Positions 49,601-60,400 of a DNA stretch of 64,000 nucleotides are shown here, one piece after another. The notes beneath the pieces were generated by a model. It was not told where the DNA came from and made no database searches. It saw only the letters and a list, made by a program, of their open reading frames with translations. The translations under genes were made by a program, and so were the position numbers. Source of the stretch: Vesta saturnalis (Eukaryota > Arthropoda > Insecta > Coleoptera > Lampyridae); NCBI GenBank assembly GCA_036346205.1, contig JARFJB010001911.1:2176001-2240000 (forward strand). The letters are read 5' to 3'. The first letter of the stretch is position 1. Every line of letters starts with the position of its first letter.

Positions 49601-52600
49601 TTCTCGTAAAAGGTACCCGCAACCGGATCGTTATTAAGATCGCTTATGCGATCAACTGGAGGTCTTCTTTTTATCACTGAACTAATTGTAAAAACTTCCT
49701 CGCTTCAGTTCGTTTCATATCCCTTCTCAAAGGTGTACTTAGTTTTGGCGATTGTAATATTTTCACCGGCTTTATATTTAGGATGACGTGATATGCCTAA
49801 GCCTTTCGCGTACAGGTTATTCCACACTTACAAAACGTTTTCATCGTTTACAGCTGCAGGGGCCATCTTTATACTTAAATGAGGGCTATTGTTGTAAGCA
49901 GTCACAAGTTTTTGGAGCACATAAAAAATTTTTGTAGTTGAAATAACGCCACATCTTTGTTTTCAATGTTTTATTAAATCTTTCAACTACAGATGATTTT
50001 ACATCAGGGTTATTTGTTACATAAAAATTGATATTTTGTTTCTTGAAAAAGTTTTGTACACTGACTGCCACAAACTCCTTGCCTCTATCCGTCTGTAGAT
50101 TTGCCGGTGTATTACCACTTTCCTTAAAAATATCGGTGAATGCTTCAATTACAGATGCTGCTGTCTTCGTTTTAAGAACTCTTACCCAGGCCTCTTGCGA
50201 AACACATCAATAACCGTTAGTATGTAGTTGTATCCACTATTGTGTTTACTTAAAGTTCGCATATCGTAAAGATCCGTTAGTCACAGCTAGTAAATGTTGC
50301 TGACAATATTCTTATTGCGGGGAAACTTTTTTCTGACAGGTTTATGAACCGTATAACCCTCCTGAGCCTGCAGCCATTTTTTCAGTTCACCATATCTACC
50401 CTTTACAGCATTAACTAAAGGTGTTATACCCGCAAACCCGGCAGGATGCTCTGGATCATAGTATACAGCATCCATGTTATGTTATGTTCTTCACGTATCC
50501 AAATCTAGTGAAAGTCTTCTTCTTCGAAAGGATCTTCGTGGGGTTTCTCTAGATTTATTATCGGCATCGTAATTCTCGCCTATAGTTGTGAGGCTCGGTT
50601 CAATGTTAGGTGATACAATAGCATCACGTCTTCGAGTATTTCCGATAAATTCTCGTGGTATATTTATTTCTGTAATGTACGTCGCAAACTGTCGCCTGCT
50701 GTGTGGGTTTGTAGTTTTTCGCTGTCTTAACGTTTCGTGAACCAGATCGATAATGTTAGAATGAGGGATGATCTCACCTTTTATTGTGACAGTACCCTTT
50801 ATCTCAAAATACATCACCTCCCACATTCAGTATACGCAAGAAAGCCTCACCTTTCTTCCTGTATGAAACAGGTAGTGTTGATACTATCTCGTCGTCTTTG
50901 CGTTTCGGCGATTCCCTGATATCTCCATTATCACCGCTGATTGTTATACTAGCGGGTTGATGTAACTGATATCTTTGAAGAACCTGATTGTACTGCTGCC
51001 ATTTGTCATGATCGGTCATTTTGGTTTTGAATACTTTATCCATGTAGTTACCCAGCTGCGTTAATATGTTGTTTTGCGTGATATCTGACGCTTGCAGGCG
51101 CTGTATAAAATTCATATGTAGAATAATCATCTTCTTTAGATTGTGGCCCGTAGTTATTGAAACAAATTACCCAGAATTCCGCCAAGTAATGGTCCTAACA
51201 AGAGAGGTAGAAATGCGTCGCGCTTCTGTACGAGAAACAGTTTCTTCTTTTTTATAGATTCACCTCTCTGCGCAGTCCACCTTAAAGTGTGCTTATGTTG
51301 AGAGACCTTTTAAAATGTTATGTACACACTCGCAAATGCATTCCCACTGGTTACTATTCAAACTTTCAATAAAGCGTTACGTTGCCTTTTACTTAATCTG
51401 GCTAATGCGTGCAGGATATTGGTGTTTTCGAATAAAGCGCCAACCATCATATATGATGTAATCTTTATGACTGTTAGGCTTAAACCCTTTTTACGCTATA
51501 TGTATACTTGGAAATACCTTGAGGTCCGAATATGTTTGTTTTATAGCGTAGAACATCCGGTGTATTCTGTTTTACATCCGTGCGAATTAGAAGTAGCATC
51601 TTGGTACGCTGCCTTTAAAAATTTCGGATTGTCGGGTAAAATCTGTCTTTCTAAATGCTGTATCTGTGCTCTGTCACGTGGATTCTTAAACAAGATTATG
51701 TAATGAGCGTTGAGAGAGATAGCTCGCTGTCCACGTCCTTGATGAAATATATTTGCGTTAAGAAAAACACGCTTAGATTTCTATGATGACAACCCTTTGT
51801 AAAAATATCAACCACCGAACCGTTAGTCTCCTGCATTAGATCGTCAGTTATTATTAAGACTGGTTTTTCTCCTTCAAATTGTTTAATATCAGGTAATCCT
51901 TTTTGAAATTCCACTAGGAGATCTTTGAATAATGGTTGCCATTCGCCGTAAAACCAGATAATTTCTTCAAAAGCTGTGTCACAGACAGTTTCGATATTTT
52001 TTAGAAAATCAACGATAAAATACGATTTCCAACAACCAGATAGCCCCGCTACTATTGGAGAGAAGGGATGCTTAAACTGAACTTCCATCTCGAAACGCTA
52101 ATCGATACTAAAGAGTACTCTGTTATCATCACTAGCTGAAAAAAAATGTGCAAAACAGGTATATCCTATCCTGTCTTATTATGTTTATTTATAATGTCTA
52201 ATTACCTGCTTTACTTAACTACAGCTCATTTATTTATTTTAGAGTAATTTGTGTGTGTGTGTGTGTGTGTGTGTGTTCGTGTGCGTGTGGTGTGTCTGTG
52301 CGTATAGCTGTGTGCTGTGGTGTGCGTTTGCGTTTGCTGTGCTGTGCGTATGCGTGCGCTTTGTGTGTGTATGTGTGTGGTGTGTGTGTGTGTGTGTGTG
52401 TAATTGAACATACAGATAAATCAGGTATAATTTCGAATTTAAAGGAGATGCCCGTTTAGATAGAGAATCTGCTTGTATAAAACACTAAGGTAGAAAATTA
52501 TTATTATTTCACCTAATACTGGACCTTGTATACACAATATTTGTATACACATCAATTAACACGACGCCACTTTCCAATCATAATGAAGTTATATAACTGT

Positions 52601-54399
52601 TAAATAACAAATGCATTCCATAAAAGCAGTTTTATCATATAGGTGAAATCTGTTAAATATATGTTGTAGAAACAAGAGATCGTTTTATATAAATTCGTAT
52701 AGGTGGCTCTAAGTAGTCTGCGAAAGGGAAAAGGAAATACGAGTTGCAGTAAGGTGATATAGATAATTGGGTTTGTATATTTACATTCTAAATTACTTAA
52801 TGATGGGAAAGTCAATAGCTAGTTTTATATCAACTATCCATGAGTAAAAACACAAAACGGTTTAATGAACTGTATAAAATATTTCAATATGTAGTTTAGT
52901 TCCCCAACGCCGTTATTATTCGAACAGTTGAAAGAAAAAACACATCTGAAGGTATACGTATTATTTTTTAATATACATTTTACTTGATATTGTTCACAAA
53001 AATGCCAATAAAGATTTTAATGTGTTATTATAGGGGGAGACTGTCATAAATTAACCAACTTTGCATCAGCTCTTATTCTACCCGTTTGTTTCGTTAATTA
53101 CATAAAGGTGTGAGTGCTATTTTTTTTAAATTACTTAATACCATTATGTGGTAGGTATTTGTTGGTTTTAAACTTCGTAGTTATTGATTCGTATGTCATA
53201 ATAGACCGTAAAACCTTTTGTCTTTTATTTCCGTTATAGCAATTTGGTATTTTGAACTGTGGCTAATTTTGAGCAAGCAAACTGTAATTAATTAAACCAA
53301 ATCAGTTTTTGAATTGTAAGCTGGTTCCCGCAAACTGTAAGACATGATTTATTGATTTTGGTTGATTGATTGATTTGATTTCATCGAGCATGATTTGTTT
53401 GAGATTCGTCTGCTTAATTAATTAATTAATTGATTTGTTTGTGTGTGAGAGAACCGAAACAGAGAAACGGATAAGCGAGAAATAGGGAGAGATAGAGAGA
53501 CAGAAAGGGGTACATGATCAACTTCTATTGCAGAAAATGTTCATTAGTCTATACACTAGATGGTGTCTTTATTACAGAAAAAATATTCATTAGTCCATAC
53601 ACAAGTAGAGTAGGGGTTTTAGTGTTGTCTAGGGTTTTTTTAAATAAATCAACTACACTGGGTTCTATAACTAATTTAATTGCAGTTAAGTATATTAAAA
53701 GGTTGTACTATTACACAAATTCTTCTAATACTGTTAAGATTACTATTTTAAGATTACAACTGTTTATGTTGAGATTGATAGCAAATTACGCTTGTAGTAT
53801 TCGTCATTTGCGCAATCGAACTTGTAATTACATCAGTCGTCTCGCTATCAACTGACTAAAACGGTTGATGTTACAATAAGCTGATGTAGCGGTTATCTTA
53901 ATTCGTCGCCCAGATTAAGTAAGAATGCGACGTGCTTGCAGTTTTGAGTCCTACATTAGATAGCAACGCAAGTTCAAGTTTAGCAACAAGGAACCGCAGA
54001 CCTAACACAAGTTCTTATAGCTGTCAACAGGGCCATTATTTCAAATTTCCGTTAAAACGAACGCAGACCTAATACAAGATCGAAGGCCTACTTGGTAGTT
54101 TACACTTGTCTTACACGTTAGCATTAGGGTTTATTACAGTACTATTTTCAGCGAATCCGCAATAACACAGTTCTTTAGCTGTCTATGAGGTAGCATTAGT
54201 ATTAGAACATTGTATGCCACGCATTTGCCTACCTTCAAAAAGGCAACAAAATTAGATTGAAAATTACATCAAGTTAAAACAAAAGAAGCCATAGATGAAC
54301 CGACAAAAAAGTTCTTAACACAACCAAAAGGGCTCTAATTAGGTGAAAGTGATTTTCCCAAGAAAATCGAAGATGGCAATGTCTGTGTACTACTTATAC

Positions 54400-54460
<61 letters not shown>

Positions 54461-57400
54461 GTCCAGTTTAAGATGAAATGCATATATTAAACCGTTAGAA
54501 TACAAGATGGTTAAATGGAGAAAAAGTTGCGTCATTATATGCCCAAGAAGTAACCATGGTTACATGTCAAAAATCCTTCCATTTACTAGACACAGGGTGA
54601 TAACTGAAAATATGCGTTTTCTAAAAATCGCTATATCTTGTTTCTAAGAGATACATCCACGATTTTTGCAGGATGGGGTACAGGTATCGAGGATTTCAAA
54701 ATGATTTTGAAATAATCTAGGCCTACTAGATTTTGAGATAATGCACGCAACTTTCGATTTTCTTATGGACGCCATATTGATTTTTGCATTTTGAATTCTT
54801 CATAAAAATGCTTTTCAACCATATATCATATGTTTATAATCTGCCAATGAGAAAGTGTCAAATTACACAATTAAATTTATATCAAAGCAACCTTGACATA
54901 TTATGTATTTTAATTAAATGAAAATTAATCTACAAATTAAACTAACTATTGAGAACAATATTATTGATTATTAACATAAATCATAATAATAAAAGTGACA
55001 AAAACAACAAAAATAAATTTAATATTATACTGAATTTTACTATTAATTAATCAAATGCTCGAATAAACCTTCATTCTCCTGCAAACACCATCTGCATCGA
55101 GTTAGCACTGCATCACAAGAGTTCCTTATCATCTCGCATTTTTGAATTCTTCATAAAATGCTTTTCAACCATATATCAGATGTTTATAATCTGCCAATGA
55201 GAAAGTGTCAAATTACACAATTAAATTTATATCAAACTAGGCCTTTGCCAATCAACCATCTATTCAATTATTGCAAGAGAATGGAGGTTATTCGAGCATT
55301 TGATTAATTAATAGTAAAATTCAGATAATATTAAATTTTATTTTTGTTGTTTTGCCACTTTATTATTATGATTTATGTTAATAATCAATAATTTGTTCTC
55401 AATAGTTAGTTTAATTTGTAGATTAATTTTCATTTAATTAAAATACATAATATGTCAAGGTTGCTTTGATATAAATTTAATTGTTAATTTGACACTTTCT
55501 CATTGGCAGATTATAAACATTGATATATGGTTGAAAAGCATTTTTATGAAGAATTCAAAATGCAAAAATTCAATATGGCGTCCATGAAAATCGAAAGTTG
55601 CGTGCATTATCTCAAAATCTAGTAGGCCTAGATTATTTTCAAAATCATTTTGAAACTCGCTACCTGTTACCCATTCTGCAAAAATCGTGATGTATCTCTT
55701 GCAAGAAACAAGATACAGCGATTTTTAGAAAACGCATATTTTCAGTTATCACCCTGTGTCTAGTAAATGGAAGGATTTTTGACATATAACTATGGTTACT
55801 TTTGGGCATATAATGACGCAACTTTTCTCCATTAACCATCTTCGTATCTCTAACGGTTTCAATATCCCATGCATTTATCTTAAACTGACACCCTGTATAC
55901 AGTGTCCAGAAAATAGTAGAAAAACCACACGAGGCGATCTTTCTTGGACTATTTTGAGTAAAAAATCCTAATACAAAAATGCTCTCAACCACTTCATGGA
56001 GCCACATAAGGTCATCAAAGTTGGAAATTTTGGGTCAAAATATGTATATTTTATTTCTATTCTATTTCTTTTGGCAATTACGTTTAACCGTTTAAGACTT
56101 TTGCAAAGTCCTATTTCATGTAATTCTCATTGCACTCCAGTCATTAACTTTTCAACATTTATATAAGTGCATTTTTTGTAAATTAGTATATTTGTCAACA
56201 CTGCAAATTTCAACAGTTTTGACAATTATGTCACGAGAATTGTCAGATTTTCTGTCATCAGTACCGTACTTGTTTTCTCATTGTGATTATCGCTTGTGTG
56301 TTCTTGTTTTTCGTTTCTTTGTTAGACAAGCCTTTCATTAAAGTGAACAATGGAATTCAGTACAACTGAGTATGCTGATGTGTATTTTGTGTTTAGCTTC
56401 TGTGATGGAAATTCTAATGAAGCGGCCCTTCTATGTTTACAAGCAAATGGCCGATAATGGCAAATAATTCCCACATCTGTAATAACAAGTAACACTCTGA
56501 TCTCCTCACCTTACAAGTCTAATTTCATACAAGAATGCCTCGGTGCTTTAGAAATAATAATGTGAATTACTCTTAAGTACAACTCTGTATTTTAATAATT
56601 AATATCGTCAATTTGACATACCGATTTGTTTGAATTTTACTTAGTTACACATGACTCCATGATACCTGTGTGATTCTGTGCTGACAGATGTACACATTCT
56701 TTGTGTTGCTCCTGATGGACTCTGAAGCCATGTACTGCATTTTTACATTTATTGAAAACAACGATTAAAATTAAATACAACATTATTACAATTCGATAAA
56801 CTGATGTTGGACATAGGTGTTGAGATTGTCTCATTGTTCTGGCTGTTTATTTGGAAATTTTCTGTTTCTTGTGAAGGGAAGATCATTGGACCCGATGATG
56901 ATTTTTCTCCAAGCATGGCTGCTGAAATTTTTTTTTTATTATCGCGTTAGTTCTCTATATATCCTTCAGGCACCATGGCGTTTAACAGTGTGCAGGTCGC
57001 CTCTGGAATCAGCCAGTAATGCAGCCGTGGATCTTCGGAAACAGTGACCAGTGTATTCGTCGCAATCGCATAAGTTTAAGAAGGAAGCAATCGTTTTAGG
57101 CATATTTCCGAAGGTATGAATACCTACTGGTTGCTTCATACATTTGTTATTTCTAAAAGAGAGGAAAAAACGAGAGTTTTCGGCATCGGTGGGCTCATTG
57201 CTGCATATGTCCGAACAATCTACACCATATTTATTCCTCGCCAGGCGTTACGAAAAATTCTCGGGAACATTTGTTTTGTATTAGGTATGCAATTATAAAA
57301 ACAGTCTCTTCATCATGCACATCTTCCTTCTTCAGTTTTTTAACACACGACATGCCTCTTGCAAAAACTTTGTAATATTTTGCTAAGTCAAAATTCTGGA

Positions 57401-60400
57401 ATTATTGGGTTTGTAAGAATCGGAGTTTCGTTTTCAAAAGCAATCAAGTGACTAAACTTACTTATGTCAACATTTTTTCTAATTAACATCGTATTTCTTA
57501 GCATTGAATAGTAGCTCCATAAACTTAAGGACTTTTTATGTACCGATTCTTCTTTGAAATAAGCCAAAGTACTTTCTCGTTTGCAATATTCTCTGCCTTC
57601 TTCTTAGTATACCATAATTCATAATTTACATAGGTTTGTTCGTAAATACTTTTAGATTTCTCAGGCGTTAAGCCAGCAACTTCTATTTCTTAATTTTTTA
57701 CTATTTGATTAATTTTAAGTAAATACAGGGTGTTCCAGTTTTTTGTAGCAGGACTTTAATAGTCGATAGAGCTTTCAAAATTAAGACAAAAAGTTCATAT
57801 AAACATAGGTTGCCAAAAGCTTAGTTTTGGAGATACAGGGTTTCAAAGTTTTAATTTTTTTTCAGTTCTTTTAATTTATCTACAAAACTATTTAAAATAA
57901 TAAATCCAAACTTAGTACACATATTAAATTCCTTAAACTCAATATTAAGAGTAGTTTAACGTTTATCAATATCTACAGGGTAGTACATTTTCTGGGGTGG
58001 TACACCCTTTATCCCCCCCGAACTTTTTCACGCGACGCTTCTAACTCTTAAAAACCAAAAATTTAGATGGCCCATTTGATTTAGGAATTTTTTTGTCTTC
58101 TGGTTTTTTTTTTCGAAAAATGCATAGTTTTTGAGATAAATTAGCTGTAATCCATGAACAGCTTCCAAATGTTAAGTAAAGAACGTCTGATGCTCCCGCA
58201 AAAAATAGTGTGCCATGAAAAGAACAATAAAAAAAAAAGAATCAAATTATGTCAATCCTCACGTTTTTTTTTGTCTCAATAAAAAGTAGTACTCCACTGA
58301 TTTTTTCCTAACTTTTCAGTTGAATTAAATAAAGGAAAATAAAAGTAAAACAACAAAATAAATATTAAAAAAATACGTATTTATTGGAAAAAATTGGAAA
58401 GAATTTCTATTTAAGATTTTAACAAGAACGAAACAAACGAAATAAATAAATTAAACAAATAAACTTAACCTATAACAACAAAACAAAAACGCTATCGTAG
58501 AAATAAATAAATTTAAAGAAACTGTTCAAAATGTGAACCATTTTGTTGAATACATAATTCACACCGACGTGGAATATTAAATAAAAATAATCTTATTTCA
58601 TTACACGCATCCCTAGTCCTGTTAATGAGTTCATCTGTTGTTGTCACAGGAGTTGCATACACTCTTTATTTTAAATACCCCCACACAAAAAAATTTAACG
58701 GATTTAGGTCTGGAGACCTTGGCGGCCAGGGAACTGGGCCTGTACGACCGATCCATCTACCTGGATAATGGTTGTCCAGTCAGTTTCTAACGATTCTGCT
58801 ATAATGAGCTGGACAACCATCAAGCTGGAACCAAGCCGTTCTTCATAAATTTAAGGGAATATGTTCCCACATATTGCCATGTTCATTCTCTAAGAATTCG
58901 AAGAAAGCCGCAGCATTCATCCGAGGTGGTAAAAATGAGGGCCCAAAAAGGTGATTATTGTAAATACCTATCCAGACGTTCACACTAAATTCTTGTTGTA
59001 AATGTCTCGGGCGAACTACATGTGGATTTTTATGTGCCCAAACGTGCTGGTTATGAAAATTTACCACATCACGGCGCGTGAAGGAGGATTCATCGGTCCA
59101 TAAAACATTATTTAAAAAACCTGGATTGTTATTATTTTCAGCAAGAATCTATCGACAATACGCAACTCTACGTTCTGCATCCCCTGGTTGTAGTCCTTGA
59201 ACAGGTTGTAGATGGTAAGGATATCGGTGATCCCGTCTTAATGTTCACCTAAAGCTACGGCTACTCTTCTAATGCTAGTTGTGGGATCTCTGTCGAATTC
59301 ACGCAAAATTCGTCGTGCAATATTTCGTTGCTGCCTATGATTATTATTTTGACGACCATGCACATTATTTAACCCCTAACTTATAATTTATTGGTGAACT
59401 CTTACAAATACTGACGGATACGGAGCTCTTCTAAAAAAAATATTCGCCTATATTCACGGGCTGCTGCTGAACTTCCATTTACAGAGCCATAAATAAAATG
59501 GATATCCGCTATTTCTTGATTAGAAAACAAAAATGGCATTTTAAAAGATCACTTTGGCAACATTAACACAATAAAATATGTAAATAAATTACATTCTTTC
59601 TTATGCACAAGTCGCATTTAAAATAAAACGTGAGATTTGACATAATTTGATTCTTTTTTTTTATTATTCTTTTCATGGCACACTATTTTTTGCGGGAGCA
59701 TTAGACGTTCTTTACTTGCCATTTGGATGGTGTTCATGGCTTACAGCTAATTTATCTCAAAAACTATGCATTTTTTGAAAAAAAAGCAGAAGACAAAAAA
59801 GTTCCTAAATCAAATGGGAAATCTAAATTTTGGTTTTAAGAGTTAGAGGCGTCGCATGAAAAGTTCGGGGATAAAGGGTGTACCACCCAGAAAATGTACT
59901 ACCCTGTGGATATTGATAAACGTTAAACTACTCTTAATACTGAGTTTAAGGAGTGTAATATGTGTACTAAGTTTGGATTTATTATTTTAAATAGTTTTGA
60001 AGATAAATTAAAAGAACTGAAAAAAAATTAAAACTTTGAAACCCTGTATCTCCAAAACTAAGCGTTTGGCAACCTATGTTTATATGAACTTTTTGTCTTA
60101 ATTTTGAAAGCTCTATCGACTATTAAAGTCCTGCTACAAAAAACTGGAACACCCTGTATATAAATTTGGCAATAACATAAGAATACAAACAAACAATTCC
60201 GTTGTTACCTAGTTGCTACGTAAATTATTTAAATTAAGCTACGTTATAAAAACAGAAGATAAAATTTTGTATGAAATACGGACTATAAACAACCACTATG
60301 GCACACGCCGTGTTATCCGACTCAGCTGATGCCTCGTCTGATAATATTCACGGCTAGTACCATAATTATTGTGATAACAAGTACAACACCTGTTAATTTA

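Larger units (their letters stand above)
43684..54405 (-). mobile_element. Polinton/Maverick element copy C with terminal inverted repeats, no polymerase gene seen
   Basis: The outer ends match in inverted orientation: left GTAGTACACAGGCACCTTCC (43684) continuing to a GCCATCTTGGATTTTC block; right GAAAATCGAAGATGGC followed by CTGTGTACTAC (ending about 54405). The inner edges also match: TTAGTCTATACACTAGATGG is present at 53535 and, inverted, near 45890-45915. Genes on the minus strand are ATPase, a small basic protein, a conserved unknown, integrase, minor capsid, a small glycine-rich protein, major capsid, an unknown and a protease. No DNA polymerase B was seen. (AT)n repeats abut both ends and no clear 6-bp target duplication was identified. 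Nearly every gene has stops or frameshifts. Confidence 0.7.

Noticed and set aside
51320..51703. 127-codon plus-strand frame
   Set aside because: Antisense to the C-terminal part of the copy C ATPase, which carries the recognisable motifs.
55660..56007. 115-codon minus-strand frame
   Set aside because: Lies mostly in the right arm of the foldback element. It has no transposase motifs and a mirrored partner in the left arm, so it is non-coding.
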